NCBI GenBank assembly: GCA_046330135.1
Contig: JAXLTI010000004.1
Location: 806,001 to 870,000, forward strand
Reading direction: 5' to 3'
Origin: CAYYFX01 sp046330135
GTDB taxonomy: Bacteria; ARS69
Length of the DNA: 64,000 nucleotides
Shown here one piece after another: positions 55,946-63,930 of this stretch (its first letter is position 1; the number at the start of each line of letters is the position of its first letter). The notes under the pieces are model-generated. The model saw nothing but the letters and a program-made list of their open reading frames with translations, was not told where the DNA came from and made no database searches. The translations under genes were made by a program, and so were the position numbers.

Positions 55946-56529
55946 CCCTGCCCCTCCGTCTCCGCACCGTTGTCCTTCTGCTCTTCCGACGCCGGAACGC
56001 GCGCCGGCTTCGCGTCCGACAGGAGGGCACGCACCGTGCTCTCCAGACGGGCCAGCTCTTCCGGCGTGCCGCTCTCGGCGACCTGCGCGATGTGACCGTC
56101 GCGATCGATCACGAGCGTGAGCGGCAGGGACGGGAGATCCAGCGAGCGCGCCAGCCCGTTCGGCCCGTCCAGGTAGACGGGCAGCCGGAGGGCCGCGTCC
56201 TGCACGAAGCGCGCGGCCTTGCGCGGGTCCTGGTCCACCGAGACCGCGAGGAAGCGCGGCGTCGGCGTGCGAGCGACGCCGGCGCTCGCCATCCAACCGT
56301 CGAGCGCGGCGAGCTCCTTCTTGCAGGGCTTGCACCAGCTCGCCCAGAAGCTCACCACGACCACCTCGCCCTTGAGATCCGCGACCCGCACCACGTTCCC
56401 CGCCGCATCCTCGAGCGGATGTGCGGCGAGCGCCTTCTCCCAGGCGGCGTAGCGTTCGCCCGCGTCGACTCGCGTCGACAGGACGAGGCCCGCGAGGAGG
56501 GCAGCGAGAATCGGTGCGAGGCGCGTCAC
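55942..56529 (-). CDS. TlpA/ResA-like periplasmic thioredoxin
   Basis: The protein has 195 residues, with signal PILAALLAGLVLSTRVDA. The thioredoxin fold shows VVVVSFWASWCKPCKKELAA, with active-site WCKPC at about residues 65-69, and the cis-proline stretch LPSLPLTLVIDRDGHIA. The last 25 residues are a charged extension. TlpA/ResA proteins reduce cysteine pairs in the periplasm, often to prepare apocytochrome c. The nearby haem-motif proteins and the DUF4266 cysteine tail are both possible clients. Confidence 0.9.
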   Translation of the reverse strand: MTRLAPILAALLAGLVLSTRVDAGERYAAWEKALAAHPLEDAAGNVVRVADLKGEVVVVSFWASWCKPCKKELAALDGWMASAGVARTPTPRFLAVSVDQDPRKAARFVQDAALRLPVYLDGPNGLARSLDLPSLPLTLVIDRDGHIAQVAESGTPEELARLESTVRALLSDAKPARVPASEEQKDNGAETEGQG

Positions 56530-56538
56530 GTTCGTCTC

Positions 56539-58551
56539 CTACTTGTACTGGGCGCCGAGCAGCACCCAGAGGTTGAAGAGGCGCTTCTCCTGGTCGGTGA
56601 GCGCGTACGGACCGTTCGGATCCGGATGCGGGCCCACGGACGCGCGGCTGTCGACGCCGAGGACCGCGTCGATGAGGGCCGAGCGGCGCGGGAACGCCGG
56701 CTCCACGTAGTTGGGCTTCGTGGGCTCCGGTTCACCCGAGAGGTTCACGTAGGCGCGCGGGAACTGCGTCATCATGCGGCGGGCGTGCACCAGCTCGCTC
56801 GTGAGCGGCAGGTTGCCCGGCGCCAGCGTGGTCTCGGCGACCGTCCGCGAGAACGGGGCGCCGCTCGCGTCCACGCCGCTCTCCGTGTGCGTGGTCACGC
56901 GCTCGAAGTGGCACGCCGCGCACTTGGCCTGCACGATCGGGCCGATGTCGTTCTGGTAGTCGATGATCGTCCACTGGTTCTGCGGGACGTTCATGTTCGT
57001 CGGCGGCAGCGACGCCGCGATCGGGTTCGGGTTCGTCGGCGCCGGCGCGGTCTTGTTGCGGTCCTCGTGGCAGCCGAAGCACGTCATCGTCTCGCCGGGG
57101 CGCACGAAGATGTGCGTGCGCTTCGTCACCATGCCGCGATCCAGCGGATCGAGAACGGCGAAGCTCAGAGGGGTATCGGCCGGGACCTCGATCTTGAACG
57201 AGCCGTCCGCCTGCACCGGCGCGAAGCCGATGAGCGCGCGCTTCTCGAACTCGTTCGCGGAGAAGTCGTCCGCCTCGCCGGGGCGAGTGGGACGCGCGGC
57301 GATGAGCGCGATCTTGTCGATCGGATCGACGCCGCGCACCGGAATCTCCTGGCCGTCCTGGGTGCCGCGGTTGAAAACGTCCTCGGCGAGGAAGATGCCC
57401 GTGGTGGCGGTGTGGTCCACCTTCGGCGCGATCACCGGCGGCGCCGGGTGCGGCGCGAGGAGCTGCGCGTCGTACTCCTGCGTCGTGGGGTCGTTGTAGA
57501 GGTAGGTGAGGTCCTGGATGGACAGGACGGCCGGGTCCGCCGGCGTGCCGGAGCCCTGCTGCTTCAGCGTGAACGTGTAGAGCGCGTAGTCCACGTCGTC
57601 CTCGGTGGCGGCGGGCAGCGAGTAGGACGCCACGTACTTGCTGTCCCCGAGCGGGCGCGGGTACTTGAAGGCGCCGTGCGGCCAGGGCGCGCCGTCCAGG
57701 TTGACGGACGGGTTCAGGACGTCCCAGTTCGTCTCCTCGTTCGTCGACCGCGGGTCGGCCGGGCCGTCCTCGAGCTTCAGCACCGCGATCGGGCCCGCGT
57801 CGCCGTTGATCTCGGTGGACTCCACCGCGATGAGGCGGCCGTCACCCGTGGGCACCGGATGGAAGAAGTTCCGGTCGTGCGGCCCGAACTCGTGGAACGT
57901 GCCGGTCCCGTCCGGGTTCGTGGCGAAGAGCGGGAAGCGGTTCATCGTTCCGAAGTGCTCCCAGCGCGTGTAGACGAGGCGTCCGCTCGGCAGGAGCTCC
58001 GGGTCGAAGTCGTTGGACTGGTTGTAGCTGATGCGCTCGATCTGCGAGCCGTCGGCGTTGCACGAATACAGATGCTCGGCGAGCGAGTGGTTGTACTCGT
58101 CCATCTCGTTGTCGCGCGAGCTCGTGAAGATGATCCGGCCGTCCGGCAGGTAGAGCGGATCGAAGTCGTGCCCGCCGCCCGACGTGACCTGGCGCAGGCC
58201 GCTGCCGTCCGCGCTGATCTCGTAGATGTTCTTCCACTGCCCTCCGGGCGGGCGCATCGAGAAGAGGACGCGCTTCCCGTCGAAGGAGACGCACGGATCG
58301 GAGATGGCGGCGCCTTCGTAGTTCGTGAGCGGCGTGACCTTTCCGTCGGGCGCGATCGGGGAGAGCGTGTACAGGTTGCTCTCCGCCCACGAGCGGTTCA
58401 GGGTCTCCGTGGCCTTCGACTTCACGAACACGAGAGCCTCGGTCGTCTGCTGAGAGACGATGAGGTCGTCCGGCGCGCTGCCCTGCCGGCAGCCCGAGAG
58501 CAAGAGCGCCGTGGTCACGAGGATGGGAAGAGTCTTCGACCCGCGTCGCAT
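56539..58551 (-). CDS. HzsA-like lipoprotein: PD40 propeller with two c-type haem motifs
   Basis: The protein has 670 residues. The ATG at 58551 follows AGGAG, and lipobox LLLSGC ends the signal. PD40/TolB-like blades occupy about 60-330 (SDPCVSFDGKRVLFSMRPPG, FDPLYLPDGRIIFTSSRDNE, FDPELLPSGRLVYTRWEHFG). The C-terminal part carries CFGCH (about 490) and CAACH (about 540), canonical CXXCH haem c sites. The order propeller then cytochrome resembles HzsA-related proteins (the alpha subunit family of hydrazine synthase), though a hydrazine role is not implied. Anchored in the outer membrane, it could carry electrons. It starts 41 nt after the previous stop. Confidence 0.87.
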   Translation of the reverse strand: MRRGSKTLPILVTTALLLSGCRQGSAPDDLIVSQQTTEALVFVKSKATETLNRSWAESNLYTLSPIAPDGKVTPLTNYEGAAISDPCVSFDGKRVLFSMRPPGGQWKNIYEISADGSGLRQVTSGGGHDFDPLYLPDGRIIFTSSRDNEMDEYNHSLAEHLYSCNADGSQIERISYNQSNDFDPELLPSGRLVYTRWEHFGTMNRFPLFATNPDGTGTFHEFGPHDRNFFHPVPTGDGRLIAVESTEINGDAGPIAVLKLEDGPADPRSTNEETNWDVLNPSVNLDGAPWPHGAFKYPRPLGDSKYVASYSLPAATEDDVDYALYTFTLKQQGSGTPADPAVLSIQDLTYLYNDPTTQEYDAQLLAPHPAPPVIAPKVDHTATTGIFLAEDVFNRGTQDGQEIPVRGVDPIDKIALIAARPTRPGEADDFSANEFEKRALIGFAPVQADGSFKIEVPADTPLSFAVLDPLDRGMVTKRTHIFVRPGETMTCFGCHEDRNKTAPAPTNPNPIAASLPPTNMNVPQNQWTIIDYQNDIGPIVQAKCAACHFERVTTHTESGVDASGAPFSRTVAETTLAPGNLPLTSELVHARRMMTQFPRAYVNLSGEPEPTKPNYVEPAFPRRSALIDAVLGVDSRASVGPHPDPNGPYALTDQEKRLFNLWVLLGAQYK

Positions 58552-58592
58552 GGGCAGCTCCTGGTTGCGGGGGCGAGTCGCGTCCGTGGAGA

Positions 58593-59285
58593 TCATTCTG
58601 CGAGGCCCCGGTAGAACGACAGACCGAACGTGAGCTCGTCGTAGCGGTACGCCACCGTGCGCTCCGTGTGCGTGTCCCCGCCCAAGGCGGTGAGGGAGCG
58701 AGCGTCGATGCGGAGAGCGAGATCGTTGCGCACGTACAGCTCCACGCCGCCGCCCGCCGCCAGGAGGTTCGCGGTGACGGGGTCGGCGTTGAGCGACTCG
58801 CCGGGGTACACCAGCATCATGCCGTACCCGGCGCGGAGGTACGGCTGGATGCGCCCCGGAAGGGGATGCCGGACCACGGCGTCGAGCGTGTGAAGCAGCG
58901 CGTGCACCGACTTGCCCGGGTTGTGGCCGATGGAGGCTTCCCAGCCGAGCCACGAGTTCGGGTTGTACGCGAAGCGCAGGGCGTAGAGGCGATCGTGACC
59001 GAGCGTGCCGTAAGCCGGGCTGAACGCCAGCCGGTGGTAGAAGGGGCGCGCTCCGCCGTCCACGTGGAACGGGTGCGAAGCGAGCGCGGGCACGAGGTAC
59101 TCGCGCCCGCCGGATGCGGCTGCAGCGGTCGTGGCCTCCTGCGAAGCGGATGCGGCGGGCGCCGAGGGCGTCGCGGTCGACGCGGGCGCTTCCGGTGCCG
59201 CCGGGGACGCGGGCGCCGCCGGCTCGGCCGCGACCAGCGCCGGTGCCAGCGTCAGGCACGCCGTGGCGAAGAGTTGCGCTCTCAC
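58593..59285 (-). CDS. Predicted outer-membrane beta-barrel protein
   Basis: The protein has 230 residues. GTG at 59285 overlaps the upstream lipoprotein stop (GTGA). The signal peptide and an Ala/Pro/Ser/Thr-rich linker (to about residue 60) precede amphipathic strands (FYHRLAFSPAYGTLGHDRLY, SWLGWEASIGHN, RIQPYLRAGYGMMLVYPGES, GGGVELYVRNDLALRIDARS, YDELTFGLSFY). An OmpA- or OmpW-like eight-strand barrel is likely. Confidence 0.8.
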   Translation of the reverse strand: MRAQLFATACLTLAPALVAAEPAAPASPAAPEAPASTATPSAPAASASQEATTAAAASGGREYLVPALASHPFHVDGGARPFYHRLAFSPAYGTLGHDRLYALRFAYNPNSWLGWEASIGHNPGKSVHALLHTLDAVVRHPLPGRIQPYLRAGYGMMLVYPGESLNADPVTANLLAAGGGVELYVRNDLALRIDARSLTALGGDTHTERTVAYRYDELTFGLSFYRGLAE

Positions 59286-59710
59286 TTGAACTCTCCCGCG
59301 TAGACCCAGGCGCGGATCGCCTGATAGCCGGGGTCGTCCGTGCTCGCGAAGGGCTTGTACGCGTGGGGCAGGCCGCCCGCGAGCGGACGCGAGAGGATCG
59401 AGCTCTGATCCTTGTCGTACGGATTCACCTGCAGGGACGTCTGCTCGAAGTCGAACTGCGGATCCGACGCGCCCGGCGAAAGCTGGTACGTGCCGCGGAT
59501 CCCGCCGCCGTGGCATTCCATCGCGTCGCAGCCGTACTGGACGAGCACCGGCGCGACATCGTGCTGGTATGCCTGGAAATCCAAGACGAACTCCTGACCC
59601 CCCGAGGGAGGCGGAGGCGGCGCGGACGGTGCGGTGCAGCCGCTGGCGGCAACGCACGCGACCAACGGCCACCACGCCCGACGACGGGACACGTGGGGGT
59701 TCGAGCGCAT
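59282..59710 (-). CDS. Lipoprotein with CX4CH haem-like motif
   Basis: The protein has 142 residues. The ATG at 59710 was preferred over a TTG six codons upstream. Lipobox VAASGC follows RRRAWWPLVA. The mature sequence holds YGCDAMECHGGG, a C-x4-CH variant of the haem c motif seen in planctomycetal/myxobacterial-type cytochrome domains, with the downstream pattern GYQAIRAWVYAGEFK. Haem attachment is plausible, not proven. It is the first gene of the long minus-strand series. Confidence 0.78.
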   Translation of the reverse strand: MRSNPHVSRRRAWWPLVACVAASGCTAPSAPPPPPSGGQEFVLDFQAYQHDVAPVLVQYGCDAMECHGGGIRGTYQLSPGASDPQFDFEQTSLQVNPYDKDQSSILSRPLAGGLPHAYKPFASTDDPGYQAIRAWVYAGEFK

Positions 59711-60254
59711 GGGTGCGGGAACCAGCAATCATCGGGCCATGGAAGGCGCGACGGGTTTGCACGCGAAGAGCTGGGTCATCCTTGCAAAGGACGTGGCCCG
59801 CTCGAAGCGGACTGGTGCCTCATGTACATTCGTGACGATTGAGCGTGCAGAATGCGTGCAGCATCGCGCGAACCGCCTCGCGCCCCATGAAAGCGACCTC
59901 CGGCGCGTTCGTCAGTGAGCGCGCGACGCCCGCCGGTCGACACGCGGATGATTCGTTGAACAACGGGGCCGTTCGCAGCGGGGCCGCGTGGACCGCGTCT
60001 GCGGCACCCGGCGCGGCCTTCACGTTTCTCCGCGGTCGGCCGGGAAGATCGGTAACGCCCTGGGGAGATCCGTAACGGGTCAGTTCGAGAACAGACCCGC
60101 GCGCGCGCCCGCCCTTGCATTCCTTGAACGGAGTTGGCGCGCCTCAGCGGACCGTGCCGCGTCCGCTCTTCGGGACCGCCCCTCCGTTGTCGATGTCAGG
60201 ACGGATTCTCGAAGGCGGCGCGCCCCCGTCCCCTTCCTGCCGATGGAGGTTCCG
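59711..60254. other. Divergent intergenic region upstream of the long operon
   Basis: This 544-bp stretch has no gene that I can support. It must contain the promoter of the 19-gene operon (minus) and that of the lipoprotein at 60255 (plus). The only clear structure is a pair of 12-nt direct repeats at 60046-60077. GGAGG at 60246-60250 sets the start at 60255. No convincing -10/-35 pair was found for either strand. Confidence 0.5.
60046..60077. repeat. Two 12-nt direct repeats, operator-like
   Basis: AGATCGGTAACG (60046-60057) and AGATCCGTAACG (60066-60077) differ at one base and are 20 bp apart, so they lie on nearly the same face of the helix. They are about 180 bp upstream of the lipoprotein start. 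Confidence 0.35.
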
Positions 60255-61046
60255 ATGAGACCGCAGTTCAGCGGCCGCCGCGGGGCGGCGCTCTTCCTCT
60301 TTCTCCCGGCCCTGGCGCTCTTCCCCGGGTGCTTCGGCGACAGCACCACCCAGCCCGAGGCCGACGCGCTGAGCGAAGCCGAGAACGGCGCCGCGGCCGA
60401 CGTGTCCGCCATGGCGATCCAGCTCGACGCGTCGACCCTGCAGTCCGTTCCCGGCTGGATGAGCCAGGGAGTGGGCACCGGGCTGCGCTCGCCGAGCAGC
60501 ACTTGGAGCGAGCCCACCCAGGAGTGGGTGGTGACCGCGTCCGAGGACTACTCCGGGACCGAGGCCACGGGCCACATCGAGACGACGCACCGGATCCAGT
60601 TCCTCCACGACGGGACGCCGATGCAGTACCCGAACGAGACCACGAACCAGATGCACGTGGCGGTCACCGCGTCGAACGTCGGGAGCTACCATCCGACCGA
60701 CCGGTACAGTGTGGACTACGACGTCACGTTGACCCGCGAGCTGTCCTGCGCGCGCAGCGCCGAGGGCGTGATCAGTCTCAACGGTGACGGCACGGCCGGC
60801 GGGCCGCTCACTTACCACGTGGGCAACCACGATTACCCGCGTCAGACCACGCTCGACTGGTCGAGCGCGCTGACCTTCGCGGCGGGCAGCACCTGCCCGG
60901 CCGGGACGATCACGGGATCGAACGGCCGCTGCGACTTCCAGGCCACCTTCGACGGCGCCGGGACCGTGAGCTGGACGGTGACGAGGAACTCCTCGGTCGT
61001 CCGGTCGGGGAACGAGCACCGCGAGTGCACGCCGGTGACGCGGTAG
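60255..61046 (+). CDS. Lipoprotein, unknown function
   Basis: The protein has 263 residues. The ATG at 60255 follows GGAGG with a 5-nt spacer; an ATG at 60243 is possible but would place the ribosome-binding site inside the gene. The signal (AALFLFLPALALFPGC) ends in a lipobox, and the mature protein starts CFGDSTTQP, nearly the start of the convergent lipoprotein (CFNDSTTSP). The mature part is beta-rich (DYSGTEATGHIETTHRIQFL, RYSVDYDVTLTRELS) with four further cysteines. No family was recognised. Confidence 0.75.
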   Translation: MRPQFSGRRGAALFLFLPALALFPGCFGDSTTQPEADALSEAENGAAADVSAMAIQLDASTLQSVPGWMSQGVGTGLRSPSSTWSEPTQEWVVTASEDYSGTEATGHIETTHRIQFLHDGTPMQYPNETTNQMHVAVTASNVGSYHPTDRYSVDYDVTLTRELSCARSAEGVISLNGDGTAGGPLTYHVGNHDYPRQTTLDWSSALTFAAGSTCPAGTITGSNGRCDFQATFDGAGTVSWTVTRNSSVVRSGNEHRECTPVTR

Positions 61047-61099
61047 ATCCGGAGCGCGCCGCGTCCCACGCGCGGCCATGGGGCCGAGGTGAAAGACGA

Positions 61100-61128
61100 A
61101 CCGGCCGCCCGAGACCCGGGCGGCCGGT
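61100..61128. terminator. Bidirectional terminator hairpin
   Basis: Perfect 11-base arms ACCGGCCGCCC and GGGCGGCCGGT enclose a 7-nt loop between convergent genes, 53 nt after one stop codon and 34 nt after the other. It can serve both directions. Confidence 0.65.
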
Positions 61129-61162
61129 CGCGCTTCGTGGGCGGCGCATCGCCGCGTCGGTC

Positions 61163-61987
61163 CTACTGGGCGGGCGTGCAGACCGTGTCGTTCAGGTGCT
61201 GGTCCCAGCAGGCCTCGACGCCGCCGTTGTAGTCGCCGGCGCGCAGCGAGCCCGTGTGGTCCGACTCGTTCCACTTCACGAACCAGCTCTGCGTGGACAT
61301 GTTCGCGTCCGTGTACGTGAACGACTTCAGCACCCCGTCCGCGCGGGCCTCGAGCGAGTTGCCGGGGTGGTCGAGCTCGTCGGTCAGACGCAGGAAGTCG
61401 CCGTCCGCGTCGTGGCCCCAGTCGAGCTGCGCGACCACCGGCTTGCCGGTCCGCTGGAAGTCGTGGAAGTGCCACTGACCTTCGGCCGCGTTCGTCCAGG
61501 TCTCGCCCTCGAACCACAGCTCGTTCGAGTAGCCTTCCGCCGAGTTCGAGACGCGCATCTCCCAGCTCACGCGCCCCTCGCTCTCGGGCATGCCGCGGAG
61601 CCGGACCTGCACGCTCTGGTCGCCGTCCACCCACGTGTAGACCCAGATGTACGAGCCGTCGTGCTGCGGGCTCGGGACGGTGTGGAGCGCCAGCGAGAAC
61701 GCGGCCACCGGCGGGGTGAGCAGGAAGGTCGTCACGGCCGAGGCGACCGTGGCGCGGATGTAGGCGTTGAAGAAGTTCGCCTTCGACGCGCGCTCGGCCG
61801 CTTGCGGCTCCTGGAAGAAGCCGAAGTCGAACTTGAGGCGATCCGGCGCGGGCAGCGCCGGCGGCTGCTGCGGAGCGGGGTCGGGCGAGGGCGACGTGGT
61901 GGAGTCGTTGAAGCAACCGCTCTGCGACGCGACGACGAGCGCGAGGGCGGCGGTCGCGAGGGACCGGGGAGCTCGGGTGCGGAACAT
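61163..61987 (-). CDS. Lipoprotein, unknown function
   Basis: The protein has 274 residues. The ATG at 61987 is preceded by AAGGAGG. The signal (SLATAALALVVASQSGC) ends in a lipobox followed by FNDSTTSPSPDP. The mature part is beta-rich and tryptophan-rich (GSYIWVYTWVDGDQSVQVRL, EGQWHFHDFQRTGKPVVAQL, SFTYTDANMSTQSWFVKW) with two late cysteines. It looks like a lipocalin- or sandwich-type fold. No family was recognised. Confidence 0.75.
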   Translation of the reverse strand: MFRTRAPRSLATAALALVVASQSGCFNDSTTSPSPDPAPQQPPALPAPDRLKFDFGFFQEPQAAERASKANFFNAYIRATVASAVTTFLLTPPVAAFSLALHTVPSPQHDGSYIWVYTWVDGDQSVQVRLRGMPESEGRVSWEMRVSNSAEGYSNELWFEGETWTNAAEGQWHFHDFQRTGKPVVAQLDWGHDADGDFLRLTDELDHPGNSLEARADGVLKSFTYTDANMSTQSWFVKWNESDHTGSLRAGDYNGGVEACWDQHLNDTVCTPAQ

Positions 61988-62212
61988 CGGGACCTCCTTG
62001 GCGATGGGAGCGAACCGTGTCGACGGCGGGGCATGGTGCAGCGGTCGTGCCGGGTCACGGCGCGCAGCGCCCCATCCTCGTAAATCAATCGACAACAATC
62101 GGTTACGGAACCACGGCCGGGCTCCGGCGGCCGCGCCCGGGGCGTGGCGGGAATTCACGCCGAGGCGAGACCTCACGCGGTAGATTGGCGGCGTCTCGGT
62201 CCCGGAGCTGGC

Positions 62213-63280
62213 ATGCGCCCTGGTCCGCGCGCCCGTTCGGGCGCTCTCTTCTCGCCACGCTCCGCGTTGGTGCGGTCCGGGCTCGCGGCCGCGCTCGTCA
62301 TGGTTCTGGTCTCCTGTGAGAGCCCCGTCGGTCCTGCGCCAGCCTCCACGCATCTCAGGGAGCGCGGCTTGACGCTCGGCGACTGGACGCCGCGAGAGAT
62401 CGCGGGCGCCTCCGGCGCGCAGTCCATCGACGAGGTCGCGGCCACGGGCGCCAACGTCTGTGTGTTTCTCGTCACCGCGTACCAGGCCACGTCGACCTCG
62501 AGCGGCCTCGACTCGCCGCGCCCGCCCACGCCGGAGCTGGACGCGTTCGAGGCGGCCGCCGCACGCGCGTCCGCGCGGGATCTCGACGTCGTGCTGAAGC
62601 TGCACGTGGACGTGGACGACGGCACGTGGCGCGGCCTCATCCGCCCCGCGAATCCGGAGTCGTGGTTCGACGCGTACCGCGCGTTCGTCGAGGATTGCGC
62701 GAGCGCGGCCGCTTCCGCCCGCGCCACGACGCTCGTCGTGGGCACCGAGCTTGCCGGGACGATCGACCACGAAGCGCGGTGGCGCGACGTCGTGGCGGCG
62801 GCGCGCGCGCGCTTCGGCGGGGAGATCGTGTACGCCGCGTCGTGGGACGAGGCGGAGCGCGTGCCGTTCTGGGACGCGGTGGACGCGGTGGGCGTGAACT
62901 TCTACTTCCCGGTGGCGCAGCGGAGAGACGCGGGCCGCCTCGAGCTGCTCGCCGGCTGGCAACCGTGGCTCGATCGCCTGCAGAGCCTCAGCCGGCGCAC
63001 GAGCCGCGCGGTGATCCTCACGGAGGTCGGCTATCGAAGCGTGGACGGCGCGGGCATGGACCCGGCGCTCTGGACCACCACGCCGCGCGTGGACGTGGCC
63101 GAGCAAGCCGATCTCTACTGGGCCGCGCTCACCGCCGTCGAGGGCGCACCGTTCATCCGCGGGCTCTGGTGGTGGACGTACGAAGTGGGCGCCGTCGGCG
63201 GACCGGACGACGCCGGCTACACGCCGCGCGGCAAGCCTGCCTTGACGCTGCTCGCGAACGCTTGGGGCGGCCCGTCGTGA
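62213..63280 (+). CDS. GH113-like glycoside hydrolase lipoprotein
   Basis: The protein has 355 residues. The ATG at 62213 follows GGAG with a 5-nt spacer. The signal ends in lipobox MVLVSC. The remainder is a (beta/alpha)8 barrel of the GH113 type: VAATGANVCVFLVTAYQ, DVVLKLHVDVDDGTWRG, SWFDAYRAFVEDCA, VVGTELAGT (acid/base Glu about 179), EIVYAASWDEAERVPFWDAV, VGVNFYFPV and ILTEVGYRS (nucleophile Glu about 271). GH113 enzymes cleave beta-mannans or related glycans. The anchor suggests action at the cell surface. The stop overlaps the next start (GTGA). Confidence 0.85.
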   Translation: MRPGPRARSGALFSPRSALVRSGLAAALVMVLVSCESPVGPAPASTHLRERGLTLGDWTPREIAGASGAQSIDEVAATGANVCVFLVTAYQATSTSSGLDSPRPPTPELDAFEAAAARASARDLDVVLKLHVDVDDGTWRGLIRPANPESWFDAYRAFVEDCASAAASARATTLVVGTELAGTIDHEARWRDVVAAARARFGGEIVYAASWDEAERVPFWDAVDAVGVNFYFPVAQRRDAGRLELLAGWQPWLDRLQSLSRRTSRAVILTEVGYRSVDGAGMDPALWTTTPRVDVAEQADLYWAALTAVEGAPFIRGLWWWTYEVGAVGGPDDAGYTPRGKPALTLLANAWGGPS

Positions 63281-63819
63281 GCGGGCGCGCGGGCCTCCTC
63301 TTGGCCGTGTCGGCTGCGGCGGCACTCGCGGCGCCCGCGCGGGCCGTCGAGCCGGCACCGCCGTGCACCCTTCACGCCGGAGCGATCGAAGCCGGCCTCG
63401 CACTCTCGGTCGTCGCCGTCGAAGGCACGACGCAGGCGAGGACCGAGGCGAGTATCGGCACCTTCGTGGCCGCGCCGCGGGGTCTCCTCGGTCTCGAGCT
63501 CGACGGCGGCTGGACGCACGTCCGAGCGGACGACGTCTTCGACGCGCTCGGCGCCGTCACGTGGGGCGGGCGGCTCGGGCAGAGCGTCGCGCATCCGTTC
63601 GCGGGCGCCGTGCTCGGCGTGCGGCACGAGAGGCTCGGGAGCTTCCGCGAGACGCGCTACCCCGTGGGCGGCGTCCTCGGCGTGCGCGTCCTCGCGAGCG
63701 AGCGCGCGGCCCTCCGCGCGGAATGGCGCCTCCTGAAGGTGCTGGACGATCCCGTGGAGAATCCCCTCGAGCAGCAGGTGCTCGCCGGCGTCTCGGTGTT
63801 CTTCCGGAACGTGCCGTAG
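63277..63819 (+). CDS. Small predicted outer-membrane beta-barrel protein
   Basis: The protein has 180 residues. GTG at 63277 overlaps the glycoside hydrolase stop, so the two are translationally coupled. The signal (GLLLAVSAAAALAAPARA) precedes strands such as GLLGLELDGGWTHVRAD, HPFAGAVLGVRHERL and PVGGVLGVRVLA. It ends VLAGVSVFFRNVP, with an aromatic-rich last strand. It may be the outer-membrane partner of the hydrolase. Confidence 0.75.
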   Translation: MSGRAGLLLAVSAAAALAAPARAVEPAPPCTLHAGAIEAGLALSVVAVEGTTQARTEASIGTFVAAPRGLLGLELDGGWTHVRADDVFDALGAVTWGGRLGQSVAHPFAGAVLGVRHERLGSFRETRYPVGGVLGVRVLASERAALRAEWRLLKVLDDPVENPLEQQVLAGVSVFFRNVP

Positions 63820-63880
63820 CGCCGGGGTCGGGACGGGACCGCCCCCCTACCAACTCCCCGGCAGAGCCCCCAAAGTGATG

Positions 63881-63886
63881 TATAAT
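63881..63886 (+). promoter_or_regulatory. Candidate -10 box
   Basis: TATAAT lies 44 bp before the last start codon of the window, in an otherwise GC-rich spacer. No -35 box was identified. Confidence 0.4.
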
Positions 63887-63930
63887 CGCCTCTTCGCACG
63901 CTGGTTTCCGACCCCGAGACGACTGACGCC

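Noticed and set aside
59282..63819. Possible tRNA or small RNA genes in the gaps
   Set aside because: I saw no cloverleaf-like arms, CCA end or conserved T-loop sequence in these spacers.
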